Made by a program: the position numbers and the translations under genes
Notes under the pieces: model-generated
What the model saw: only the letters and a program-made list of their open reading frames with translations
Told to the model about the DNA's origin: nothing
The model's database searches: none
Part shown: positions 37,276 to 48,332 of the stretch, one piece after another
Layout: every line of letters starts with the position of its first letter
Numbering within the stretch: position 1 is the first letter of the stretch
From: Pseudofabraea citricarpa
Taxonomy: Eukaryota; Ascomycota; Leotiomycetes; Helotiales; Dermateaceae
Assembly (NCBI GenBank): GCA_029641185.1
Contig: JAPWGK010000003.1
Coordinates: forward strand, 1,364,001 to 1,428,000
DNA: 64,000 bases
Direction: 5' to 3'

Positions 37276-40200
37276 GATGATTCTGGCGGTGGGTTGTGAT
37301 CTCTCGGGTGGGTGGGTATATTATGAATTAAGAGTAAAGAATAGTAGTAAGTGTTTATAGGTAGTGGGAAGCAGCCCGTGGAGAAGGCCACCTTAAAACG
37401 AATGTGCAGCGAGGGTGGTGATGGTGATGGTGATGATGAGAGGAAGATCAGGACAAGAGGATGGGTGTCGACAGGCACAAGTACAAGCTGGGATATATCC
37501 AGTATTGAAAAGATAACCGATGACCAGACTCTCTTAAGCTCGGAAAGATTGCTGGGGTGGAGGGGAGGGGAGGCGAACGCAGCGCGGGCCGTCGATCTCA
37601 GCTCTCAGCTCTGGGCCAGGCAGAGGAAGAAGAGGAAACAAGTGGGCACCCAAGGCTTCTTCTTCTCTCTTCTGGGACGGTCGGGATGGGCGAGGTGTGA
37701 AGAGAAGAATGGAGCAGGGAGCAGCACACAAGCAAGCAAGCAAGCGAGCAAGCAGGAAAATATTGGCTGCAAGAGAGATTGAAGGGACTTCTAGAGTCTG
37801 GGCGGTGGAAGTGGAAGTGGGAGTGGGAGTGGGAGTGGGAGTAGGAAATGCCCAATGCCCAATGCGGGACGAGGGGACCTTTCGTCCAGCTGCACCGAGA
37901 AAGCCATAGTGTAGTGTAGTGTAGTGGGAAAGGGAAAGTATTGAAATGCGATAATAGGCGCCAGCCAGGCCAGCCTCAGTAGTCGGTGGCATTATCCGCA
38001 TCGTGTTTCAGGGTGCTGATCTGATCTTACTCACTGTAATTTAGTACAGGACATACTGTATAGCATGCAGTTCTACCTAGAAAGCCCGCTGATAGGGTTG
38101 TGACTGCCCCAAGCGCTCGAGTCCTTGAGGGGTCTCACTCTCAGTCTCACTCAACTGCTCCCACGTTTTCTTGTTCCTCCGCTCCTCTCGGTCGCGGGAA
38201 AAGTGAGACTTGCACAACGGCTCGAAAGTCAAGTCAAGTCAAGTCAAGGTGCTCACGGTCTCCTGTCAGGAAAGATCGGATTCTGTCCATTGGCGCATCG
38301 ATAATGAATTCTGGCTCTAGCACAGACGCAGCCTCCAGGGATGCTGCCCCCCAGAACCTGGCAGATGGGGTTCCGGCCGCATCTTCCCCTGACAATCGCT
38401 CCGTGCGCTACAAAGTCAATTCCGAAGCTAAAATCGGAAGACGCTCAGGGGGGGTCGAGAGGAGCGCCACGACATGGGTTTGAGGGGGTCAAGGGGCATT
38501 AGAGACCACGACGGATCTCCTCTCTCATACCCCCCTTCTCCCCCCCTCCGCTGGGCCTGGGTCAGTTTGTGTAGATTATCGATATATGCAAAAAAAAGCA
38601 CGCCACGCTATGCTGGATGTGGCATCTGCTACGAATCGACTATCTCTTGCAAAACTATCTGGACACGGCATGCGTTATAGGCATGGGATGGGATGGCTAC
38701 TGTATACCTCGTAGCAGGCCAAATAGAGGTTAAATATACCCTAGTTCTTAGTCGTGCCGCTTTGATTAAGTTTACCGAGAACTAGGTATAGCCTCCTCTT
38801 ATATTAATCATAGCCTTGGATATCTACGAGGCAAATAAAAGCGGCGAAGAAACACTAACGTTTGATAGGCTGACTACCCTAGAACCACCCTAGAACATGC
38901 TAGAACCTCTTTAACCTCTATTTCGCCGTAGAGGAGGTAATATTAGCCATGGCGATAGCCGATGGCATCATATCATGGAGATGAGTTGTCGCTCGTCGGG
39001 ACCGACGATGCCACTTGCATCATGAGAACAGTCAGTCCATCAGTAGTCACTCAGTCAGTCACTCAGTCGCACTGTCTCACAGCCGTTCAAGTCATGAGTT
39101 CGAGAAAACAACAGCACCGTCCCGTCTTGGGTCTGCTCGTAGAAATCGGGACATCAGATGGGAAGTCGTCGATGGCGACTTCGACAGCTTCAGGGTCACC
39201 GGCCCGCTCGTCCAGAGTGAGTGGTAGGTCCGAGTACGAGAGTTGTACTGTACTTGCACGGCAACGCGGCAGCAGCAGCAGCAGCAGCAGATTCCAAGTT
39301 CGTGTACAGGACAGGACAAGACATTTTCGATCGAGAGGCAAGAGAGCAAGAAGGAAGGGAGCCTTGCCTTCGATGGAGCTATAACACTCGGTCGAGCAGT
39401 CTCTTCAGAGGTCTTCCTCCTGTGCTGCAGTAGTACGGTAGCAAGTAAGCACTTCTCTGCCAGGTAAACAAGTCTTTAAATGATGACCGCTTCTCAACAC
39501 AAGGTCGCTTCTCCACCTGCTATCGCCTTTTAAGAATCTCACCCGCTCGCTGACTCGGATTCCGTGCTTTGCTTTGTTGTGCTTTGCTTGTTTCCTTATC
39601 TCGCGCTGCAGGGCTGAAGGTCCGATACTCCACCCAACAGAGTTGTACAGGTACGGCAGAAGTTGGCAGCTCTCTCTTATCATCTATCGGATGGGTCACG
39701 TGTGGGGACAATCAATTGGGGGAGTTGAGTTGGGTTGGGTTGGATTCGATGCATGGCCAGCACATACATTAATTATCATCATTATCCAGGGACCAGACCA
39801 GACCAGACCAGACCGGCCAAGGTAGAGCAAGAGCAGGGTCGCTATCGATTACAACATTTTTTATTCCTCGCGCCTCTTTTTTTTCTTCAGCTGGTCTTGA
39901 TCCATCTAGATGATTTTGTATGATCATTATTATTATTATTTATTATTTATTTTTCAATACCTCATCGATATCCATCTCCCTCCCATTGACTTTCTCATAG
40001 GCTCGGCTTCTGTTTGGTTCACCTAGTTTGGCCCACGTAAGACAGGAATCAAGCTCTCCCAAGACCCTTATGCAGCACTTAAGCACACTATGATCCAACG
40101 CTTCGAGTAAGTAAGTGTAATGTAATGTAATTTTTCCCACTGGCTGGTCATCGCAGCATGACGAAAGAACGGGCGGAGGGGAAACTTGGTCCTGGTGGCT

Positions 40201-43103
40201 CAAGGCAGCAACGAAAGCAAGTGTGCTTACTGGTCGGCCGACACAACACAACCAGAAAGCGAGCAAACTTTTTTCTCTCTTGTCTTTGTCCGTCCACGAG
40301 AGACAATGGGCTTCTGTGCAAAAACCGGCTTCGGGCCCTCTTTTTCAACGCTGTCATCCATCCATCTATCCAGTCGTGCCCCATACGCGACTCGGATTGG
40401 CTGAGGTCTCGCTCCCACCAACCAAGTTACGTTACTTGCATCGCTGTGTCTCGGCAACCTTATCGATCGGCCAGCCAATCGCCCCCTCCATCTTTCCTTG
40501 GTAGGGTATTCTATTCATAGAAACCCTCAGGAAAGAGGAGGGTATTCCCCGCAGCCGCTGTGTGGTTTAACTTGTTCGTATCATTGATTCAGTGGTGGAG
40601 GTGGAGGTGGAGGTGGCAAACACGAGAGGAGAGAGAAAAACAGAGCTCAACAGCGAGCGAATGAGTGCGCTTATTCTATCTAGTCCTCTCTCTCTCTCTC
40701 TCAGACCTTCTCCGGCCCTGCAGATACGGTCTGCACTTGCAGACCCAATCGATGCCGCTTCGCTGATATGCAAGCCTGAGCTTACTTAACAAAACCTGTC
40801 TCTGCACTACTATACGGTAGGGGGGAGGGGAGCATGTGGTCATGGAACGAATGGATATCTTGCTCTTCTTTGGGAGGCTTGTGATGTTGGTGTTGGTGTT
40901 GGTGTTCGTGTTCGTGGTGGTGGTGGTGGTTTGCTCATGCTACCTTCCTCTCCCAAAACCCAATCCCTCTTCGCGCCTCTCATCTTGGGGCATTTGGGAT
41001 CTCTGACTTTTGCCTTGGTCCTTGTCTGCTTCCTTGTCCTTGTCTTTGTCTTTGTCTTTGCAAGCACTGGTCCCTACTTAAACCTGCACTTGCACTTACT
41101 GTACACTTGCACATGTCTGTACTGTATGACTACGGTCCCAACACGAAGGGTTGGGTCTTTCCTTGCTGTATGCAATGTAATGTGGAGGCAGGGCTTTACT
41201 GTAGACCTCTGCAGATGCGGAAAAGCTTCTTCTTCTTCTTCTTCTTCTTCTTGTGGTGGCGGGCTTGATTGATATGGCTTCTCTTATTTTTAGACGATCG
41301 TCTGTGGCAAGTGATGATGCTACGATGGGGCGGGATGAGGATCACGATGACCTACCTATCTGTTGAATGATGGGGTTTTCGGCCTTGAAGATCCCACAAG
41401 CTCTGGGAGATCGCTCTCGTGTGCTGCACGTGTTTTTTGACTTTGGCGTCTCGTGGTTTGTGCCCTGATGCAGGAACTAACTTCTTCTCTGGTTTGCTTG
41501 CCTTGTCGAGCTATCGTGTAGCTAGGTAGTTATCTTCACGTGCTTCTTCCTTCTTTAACTACCTTTGTTTTCTATACCGCGTCGTTCGGGTTTGGATCGA
41601 GTGACAGTAATGTAGATCTCGTCGGTGTGCTTGTGGGATCTGCTTCGGTTCGCCAGCAGTTTCTTGGGAAATGCCATTCTACTGTGTAAGCGGTAGACGC
41701 TTGATACTATCTCTCCTGTTCCTGTGAGCACTTAGCAAGGCTATGATTTAAAGATCCGAGAATTTCAAAGTCTCTCTTGAAGCGTGTATAGCTACCATCA
41801 TGTCAGGCCTTGGTTTTCTCTCGCATGTTTCGCAAGCGAGGAGTTCTAAATGATCAAATCAGAAATGCTTTCTCAAGTATAAATGGTTGATATTTGATAC
41901 TGCTCTGCTTTAACTCTTGATATTACTTGTGGTTTTACTCTAGGGGTAGTAGAGGAGTCTTGTGATTTTCAAGTACGGTTTCATCTTTTGGTTGAGAAGC
42001 GATGATATCTCCGTCCCGGTGAATGTAGTTAATCAAGAACTTTACCATCTTGGTACAGAAGCCCTCTCTGTTAAAATATCTCGCGTAAATCTCTAAGTCA
42101 TACGGTATCAAGGATATAGAAATCTAGAGTTTGGGGTTCATGTGATGAGGCTCTTGCAAATTAGAATGCTCGCTAATGGGTTTTCTTCTGACTTTTATAT
42201 TTTGTTCCTTTATTTCTTTGCCAAGTTATAATGATCTCTCTTGCGTTGTATTCAAATATTCTTTCCAGAAGCAGCACTTATCAGTGAAGTCTATCAGGTG
42301 AGATCAATACATAAAGATATTAGCAAGATATATGTCTAACGTAAATTGACAAAATGTATTCAAGGTCAGGTGTTATTCGAGTATTCAATTCTATTACAAT
42401 TGATAATTTCTTTAACATGCCCAACAGTGGTAAGTAAAAGTTCATGGGCATTTAATTTGGATATGGATTAAGCACTCTCTGCTTTAGGTTTCTTTTTCTT
42501 CTTGAAATGCTTTCTAAAGAGGCTCGATGGATTTCAGGTTATAATGCACTACTTAAAGACAGTTCTGCCAATCGCAAGTGACATGGCAGCTCGATTATCT
42601 CTCAAGCCCTTAGTAGACAAGTTGAAGAGTAACTTTATACTTCTATAAAATTGGACTCACAAGTTCTCTCCATCTCGAGCCTGAATCACTGTCCAAGCGA
42701 CTCAACCGAGGATTGAGTAAAGACAATACATGCCACTCAATATCCTCTCTTTATTTCTAAAGATCTGCCTGTAATTATTACCTCGGTCCCCAAGAAATTT
42801 GTCCGTCTATAGAAATTCCAAAATTTCAAGCCAAAGAATGCCACGAGTACTACTGTAACACTGAATTTAAGGTCTCGGCTCCCCTGAAAACCCCTGAACG
42901 CCCCGCAGTCTCGGACAGTTGGCACGTCATCGGAAGCTCTGATACATTTCCCCGGACATCAGCGACACTTCACTAACTCGTACTGCTGTCGAGACAAGAT
43001 ACGTCTCCAGCAGCGTGTGATTGAACTTGCCATTGTACGGATCAACGCCTCCACCATCAGATGATCTCTGCAACTTACGTGCTCAGTAGCAACAACACGC
43101 ATC
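37276..43103. other. 5.8-kb divergent intergenic region between GH16 and GH3
   Basis: Both flanking genes are transcribed away from this gap, so it holds both promoters. It contains GTGGGA repeats at 37805-37842, CAAG repeats at 37728-37755, the TIR element at 38705-38939, AGC repeats at 39269-39290, GGTGGA at 40594-40617, GGTGTT at 40885-40905 and CTT at 41227-41251. From about 41.7 to 42.9 kb it is AT-richer and without repeats. No gene is supported. Confidence 0.55.
38705..38939. mobile_element. MITE-like element with nested inverted repeats
   Basis: The ends are TA-CCTCGTAGCAGGCCAAATAG and, on the other strand, TA-CCTCCTCTACGGCGAAATAG. Both continue GAGGTTAAA, giving imperfect terminal inverted repeats of about 40 bp. 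The shared core AAATAGAGGTTAAA (38721-38734) is matched exactly by TTTAACCTCTATTT (38910-38923). TA directly flanks both ends (38705-38706 and 38938-38939), as for Tc1/mariner-type insertion. Inside, CCTAGTTCT pairs with AGAACTAGG and GCCGCTTT with AAAGCGGC, so the element can fold extensively. It has no open frame. It is probably a non-autonomous relic. Mariner relatedness is an inference from the TA only. Confidence 0.65.
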
Positions 43104-46001
43104 ATGGATCGCAAGGAGGAAGCTGGCCGGAGCCGTGAAGGGCTGCTGCGATCATACAAGCAGGACCAGGTGGAGAGCATTCCCATGCGAAAGTCATTGG
43201 ACGAAGCCTATCGATCCTCGAGCGATTCCGACATTGATGTATCCGAATTCCTCGATTCCGCGCCCCTCAATGAGCGGAACGGAGCCCCAGCAGCTTCGGC
43301 CTACAAGGCACCTCAAAGATTCGCGACTCTACGACGGACCTTTTCTCGCAGGTCCAAATGCCTCGTCATCGGGTTGGTGGTTCTCGTTATCTTCTGGTCT
43401 ATTGTGGGAGGTGGTGGTTTCTGGCTCTACAAACATGCTCCGGCTGACGGACAATCTCCGCCTTGGTACCCAACTCCTCCTGGGGGCACAATTGCATCGT
43501 GGGGTGAGAGCTACAAGAAGGCTCAGAAGCTCGTGCAGGCAATGTCTCTTACCGAGAAGGTTAACATCACAACCGGGACCGGGTGGCAGATGGGATTGGC
43601 AGTTGGGCAAACAGCACCTGCAATGCACGTCGAGTTCCCTGGCCTTGCTTTGCAAGATGGACCACTTGGGCTTCGATTCGCGGACAATGCGACAGCTTTT
43701 CCAGCTGGCATCACGGTTGGTGCAACATGGAACAAAGATTTGATGTACAAACGAGGCAGGGCTCATGGCCAGGAAGCAAGATTGAAGGGCATCAATGTTC
43801 TACTTGGGCCTTGTGTAGGACCGTTAGGACGAATGCCCGCCGGTGGACGCAATTGGGAGGGCTTCGGAAGTGATCCATACTTACAGGGCATCGCTGCCGC
43901 AGAAACCATCAAAGGCATCCAAGAAGAGGGAGTGATGGCCACCATCAAACATTTTATTGGCAACGAGCAGGAGCACTTTCGACAAAGCTTTGAGTGGGGT
44001 CTGCCGAACGCCATGTCATCTAATATCGATGATAGGACATTGCATGAACTCTATGGATGGCCTTTTGCTGATGCTGTCCATGCAGGCGTTGCCAGTGTTA
44101 TGTGCAGCTATCAGATGCTGAATAACTCATATTCGTGCGGAAATTCGAAACTTCTCAATGGAATTTTGAAGGATGAACTTGGATTTCAAGGATTCGTTCA
44201 GTCGGATTGGCTTGCTCAAAGATCTGGTGTGGCAAGTGCCTTATCTGGTCTGGATATGAGTATGCCTGGGGATGGATTGAGATGGGCAGATGGAAAATCT
44301 CTCTGGGGATCAGAAATGACCAAGGCCGTCTTGAACGGTTCGTTGCCAATCTCAAGAATTAATGATATGGTCACCCGGATTGTTGCAGCTTGGTACCAAC
44401 TGGGTCAAGACGACAAGACCAAGTTCGATGGCAAAGGCCCAAACTTTTCTTCCTGGACAAACGACGAAATGGGCATCATTAATGTTGGAAGCCCAGACGA
44501 TACAGATCTGAAGGCCATTAACCAGTTTGTTAATGTTCAAGGCAGCGGAAACGAATCTCATGCCATAATTGCACGGCAGGTTGCTACTGAGGGTACGGTG
44601 CTCCTCAAGAATGAAAATAGCATCTTACCATTGAGCAAAGACGGCTGGCCTACAGGAGAGAATCACGAAATTGTATTCCGCATTGGTATTTTTGGTGAGG
44701 ATGCTGGTGAAGGAAAAGGGCCCAATGCTTGTGCAGACCGAGGTTGCAATCAGGGAACGCTTGCATCCGGCTGGGGTTCAGGAGCTGTCGAGTTCCCATA
44801 CCTGGTTTCGCCCATCTCAGCCTTAAAGGGAGCTTTCGACAAGGACAAAGTCTATGTCACAGACTTCCCAACGAATTCACCACCATTCAAACAGGCACCT
44901 GCTATTCTGAAGGATCAAGATGTCTGTATTGTCTTCGCCAACTCAGATGGAGGCGAAGGATATCTACGTGATAACGGGATTAATGGAGATCGGAATGATC
45001 TTTTTCTACAAAAGAATGGAGATACTCTTATTCAAGATGTCTCAGAAGGCTGTGGTGGTGGTAATGGGAGCACCATCGTTGTTATCCATTCTGTCGGCCC
45101 TGTCATTCTTGAGAAGTGGCTTCATCTCCCTGGCGTCAAAGCTGTTCTGATGGCCAACCTTCCGGGAGAAGAATCAGGCAACGCCATTACTGATATTTTG
45201 CTTGGAAATGTAAACCCCAGCGGCAAACTTCCATATACACTTGGCAAGTCTCTCGATGATTACGGCCCGGGTGCGAAGATTCTATATCTTCCAAATGGCC
45301 CTATACCACAGCAGAACTTTTCGGAGGGTCTCTACATCGATTATCGTCACTTTGACAAGGAATCTATTGAACCTACTTTCGAATTCGGCTTTGGTCTCTC
45401 TTACACAACATTTGAGTACTCGAACCTTAACATTACACAGGTTCTTCCCAGGTCTGCTTTACCCGCTGCTAAACCGAAGGAACTTCGACCACCTATCTAC
45501 GGTGATGTCATTCCTGACCCATCCACAGCTTTGTGGCCACCAGGTTTTCGAAAGCTCTCGAAGTATGTTTATCCTTACATCGATAACGAAGATGATGTCA
45601 GACAGGGCAAATATCCTTACCCAGTTGGATATGATACCAAGCAAACTCCTTCTCCAGCCGGTGGAGGCGAAGGCGGAAATCCAGATCTCTGGAACACCTA
45701 CGTTCGCGTTACTGCAGATATCAAGAATACAGGTTCAGTTCTAGGCAAAGAAGTAGCACAGCTGTATCTCTCGTTCCCCAAATCAAAGACTGGCGTCGAC
45801 TTCCCACCGAAAGTCTTGCGAGGATTCGAGAAGTTAGAGCTCGACACTGGGAAGACGGGCACCGCGGTGTTCAACTTGACGCGGAGAGATCTGAGTTATT
45901 GGGATGTTGTACAACAGAATTGGGTCATGCCTACCGAAGGGCAGTTCAGGGTTAGCGTCGGCGCAAGCTCGAGGGATTTAAAGGTCGAGGATTGGTTTTA
46001 G
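43104..46001 (+). CDS. bglE: Type II membrane-anchored GH3 beta-glucosidase (BglE-like)
   Basis: A single uninterrupted frame of 965 codons starts at the ATG of MDRKEEAGRSREGLL. Residues 1-84 are a hydrophilic cytosolic head. About 86-108 (CLVIGLVVLVIFWSIVGGGGFW) form the anchor, and the rest is outside. The GH3 catalytic barrel shows FPGLALQDGPLGLRF, GRNWEGFGSDPYL, ATIKHFIGNEQEHFR and the nucleophile block FVQSDWLAQRSGVASALSG with Asp at about residue 368, followed by GLDMSMPGDG. The C-terminal alpha/beta sandwich contains VIHSVGPVILEKW and NLPGEESGNAITDILLGNVN, then SEGLYIDYRHFD. A fibronectin-III-like domain follows (NTGSVLGKEVAQLYLSFP to LSYWDVVQQNW). Length and the N-terminal anchor match fungal probable beta-glucosidase E rather than the secreted forms. 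It hydrolyses terminal beta-glucosyl residues of oligo-glucans at the cell surface. Confidence 0.93.
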   Translation: MDRKEEAGRSREGLLRSYKQDQVESIPMRKSLDEAYRSSSDSDIDVSEFLDSAPLNERNGAPAASAYKAPQRFATLRRTFSRRSKCLVIGLVVLVIFWSIVGGGGFWLYKHAPADGQSPPWYPTPPGGTIASWGESYKKAQKLVQAMSLTEKVNITTGTGWQMGLAVGQTAPAMHVEFPGLALQDGPLGLRFADNATAFPAGITVGATWNKDLMYKRGRAHGQEARLKGINVLLGPCVGPLGRMPAGGRNWEGFGSDPYLQGIAAAETIKGIQEEGVMATIKHFIGNEQEHFRQSFEWGLPNAMSSNIDDRTLHELYGWPFADAVHAGVASVMCSYQMLNNSYSCGNSKLLNGILKDELGFQGFVQSDWLAQRSGVASALSGLDMSMPGDGLRWADGKSLWGSEMTKAVLNGSLPISRINDMVTRIVAAWYQLGQDDKTKFDGKGPNFSSWTNDEMGIINVGSPDDTDLKAINQFVNVQGSGNESHAIIARQVATEGTVLLKNENSILPLSKDGWPTGENHEIVFRIGIFGEDAGEGKGPNACADRGCNQGTLASGWGSGAVEFPYLVSPISALKGAFDKDKVYVTDFPTNSPPFKQAPAILKDQDVCIVFANSDGGEGYLRDNGINGDRNDLFLQKNGDTLIQDVSEGCGGGNGSTIVVIHSVGPVILEKWLHLPGVKAVLMANLPGEESGNAITDILLGNVNPSGKLPYTLGKSLDDYGPGAKILYLPNGPIPQQNFSEGLYIDYRHFDKESIEPTFEFGFGLSYTTFEYSNLNITQVLPRSALPAAKPKELRPPIYGDVIPDPSTALWPPGFRKLSKYVYPYIDNEDDVRQGKYPYPVGYDTKQTPSPAGGGEGGNPDLWNTYVRVTADIKNTGSVLGKEVAQLYLSFPKSKTGVDFPPKVLRGFEKLELDTGKTGTAVFNLTRRDLSYWDVVQQNWVMPTEGQFRVSVGASSRDLKVEDWF

Positions 46002-46707
46002 ACTGGGCGGTGGGCTTGGTGTCCCGGCTGGGGCTCAATCATGCAAAAGGAAAACGGAGTTTTATGGTATGTTCTCATGGAAAGACGTATTACGCAATGT
46101 AGATTTAGTAGAGGCTGGTTAATGGTTTTTTGAACCTGTGGAATATTTTCTCGCCCTGGTATGATTAAATAACTTTTTTTTTACGCGTTTGCAATTCGAC
46201 GTGTGTGTTATGTTTGACTTTCCGGCTGGCTTTGGGAGTACCTCATATGTGGACTTTATCTTATCCGATTGTTTCTTTTTGATAAGTACGACCGAAGTCC
46301 TTACATGAGGTTACAGCTGAAATGTTTCAATAACACATAACTGTTGTAATACTCTAATAGTCTTGACGTCGCTAAGCTGGGTTCTAATCTAAACAAATTA
46401 GGATGTTAGAAAAGGAATCTAAACAGCAGCATGTTCTAAATCTACTGAATTTGTCTCCAATAAGCCACGATTCAGATGTTGATAAATTTGTTTGATGTAA
46501 GGATGGATGTACATGGCGATTAGTTGTCTCGATTCCTCCCCCCTTGCCATCTGCGGAGAAACATGTCTTACTCTTTGGCATGAATGAATGCCCGCCCCTA
46601 GAACAAACATATTTATATTATTCTCGCCTCGAATCTCCTCTGTCGCATGATACAAGCACGAAAAAACAAAAGGATCCCCCGAGAAAATAAACTGAATTTC
46701 GATCGTG
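46002..46707. other. Intergenic, 3' flank of the GH3 gene and leader of the next
   Basis: There is a T-run at 46171-46181 after the GH3 stop. Nothing else was recognised. Confidence 0.5.
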
Positions 46708-47556
46708 ATGGGTATCCCGTCTGAAGGTGGTCCCAAGCTGAGCCTCCTCTTCGACAGCTTAGCCCAGAATCCCTATCTTCCCAAATTAGAGTCTTTTAAT
46801 ATCGAGACGACAGCCGTCAGGTCCGGAGAGAGAGCAGAAAAAGAAACAGAAGAAGCAGAAGCAGAAGCAGAAGCAGAAACAAATCCTGCAGAGAAGCGAG
46901 AAACAGCCATGGTGTGCTCTCCTCCCATCTCAGCATCTCCATCTACCGACCATCCCTCCTTCACAACCGACATGGAAATCCTGCTCTCGCGAGCACGTTT
47001 GAAATGCTGCCAGAACTTCAAGCTATTCGCAGAAGTATCCAAGGTCTTCCAGGAGCAAGTGCGGAAATACCTATCTCGGCAAGGCAGCAGCAGCAGCAGC
47101 GGTTTACGGACCAAAGAACAAGAGCAAGGCCGAACGAGGAGTTTGCACGAGTTTCATAGGATGCTGATTGGCATCTGTGGGTGGCAGTACGAGAAATCTA
47201 GCCGGATGCGCGAGAAACTGCGCTGGGATGAGCGGTACGCGTGTGACGACGCATGGCGGGCCTGGTTCTGGGGGGAGGTGAAAGTACTCGGAGAGGAGGA
47301 CTGCAAGAGGTTGGGAATAAAGAATCTGTTGATCGTCCAGGGAATTCGCGTGCTTGTTGCGGCGTGGAGGGAGGGCGATGGAGAGCGGAGGGATCCCAAG
47401 GTCGATAGGTTGGAGAAGTGGGCTGTGAGGAAGATGCAGATGGTGGATGTGAAGCTGGAGGAGTTTAGGGAGGCTTTGAGGAGGGTTGAGGAGAGGTTAA
47501 GGGAGGAAGGTGAAAGTAGAAGTGATTCTGATGTAATTAAGTATAGAACAGAGTAG
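46708..47556 (+). CDS. Hypothetical charged protein, 282 residues
   Basis: A single-exon frame runs from the ATG of MGIPSEGGPKLSLLFDSLAQ to TAG. Residues about 45-70 are a Glu/Ala repeat (ETEEAEAEAEAETNPAEK) from an AGA/GCA trinucleotide run in the DNA. A Ser run (GSSSSSG) follows near 127. The middle part is helical and rich in Trp and Arg (MLIGICGWQYEKSSRMREKL, DDAWRAWFWGEVKVLGEEDC). The C-terminal third looks like a coiled coil (VRKMQMVDVKLEEFREALRR). It has no signal peptide, membrane segment or known domain. It may be a lineage-specific gene. The frame is long for this GC content, but only moderate support exists without homologues. Confidence 0.6.
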   Translation: MGIPSEGGPKLSLLFDSLAQNPYLPKLESFNIETTAVRSGERAEKETEEAEAEAEAETNPAEKRETAMVCSPPISASPSTDHPSFTTDMEILLSRARLKCCQNFKLFAEVSKVFQEQVRKYLSRQGSSSSSGLRTKEQEQGRTRSLHEFHRMLIGICGWQYEKSSRMREKLRWDERYACDDAWRAWFWGEVKVLGEEDCKRLGIKNLLIVQGIRVLVAAWREGDGERRDPKVDRLEKWAVRKMQMVDVKLEEFREALRRVEERLREEGESRSDSDVIKYRTE

Positions 47557-48332
47557 GGGTTATCATTATGGGACTGTTCTTGTTTTCTTTTCTCTCTCTC
47601 CTGGCTTGACTTCTCAAGCAAATCTTGGTGATATTCATGTATTGGTTTCGAAAAGCAACAATTTGTGAGGCTTATTGATAGAATTTAAGGTATGCGTACC
47701 ATAAAAATCGGAGTCCTGCTCTTTGCTAACTTATTTGCCAACTTACTAAGTAGAAGTAAACACTTGAGCGGCAAACTTTCGATATAATACGATGTGTTGC
47801 TTTGTGCCTGAATCAGACAAGGATTAATGAAACTGGAACCAAGGAGTTGAATTTGATATTTTTTATGCTAGTTCATAAGCTGCAAACCTACTTTTGAAGA
47901 ATGAAAGAGCCAATGATAACTTGTCCAAACTGGTTTCACATAGAGCTCAATGAGATAAAGTAGAGGATCACTATACTGCCAGAAATAATGTGTATCATGT
48001 CAAAGGAATCTATCAGACATGACTGTAGGAGAAAGTAATGCCTCGCAATAAAGTCATTATAATAAAGGATCTATAGTTGTCTTTCTTATTGCAGCAACAT
48101 GTTTAGACCATGTTGGTTAAAAGCAGGTAACACGATCAATACAGTTTGACAAATTTACATTGATCTCATTTACTGTCTATGAATCTTTGCTAATGTTGCT
48201 ATCTACCAAGTCAATAGCGAATTGCTTAACCTCAAACATGCAGAGAAGATTTTCTTGCCATCATTAATCCAGAGACAATTGTGACATAAGAGTCTGTCTT
48301 ACCATCCATATCAAAACTTTCATAGACTGTCC
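47557..48332. other. Intergenic, AT-rich, convergent 3' ends
   Basis: No open frame of note. The stretch lies between the 3' ends of the orphan gene and the ATPase gene. Confidence 0.55.
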
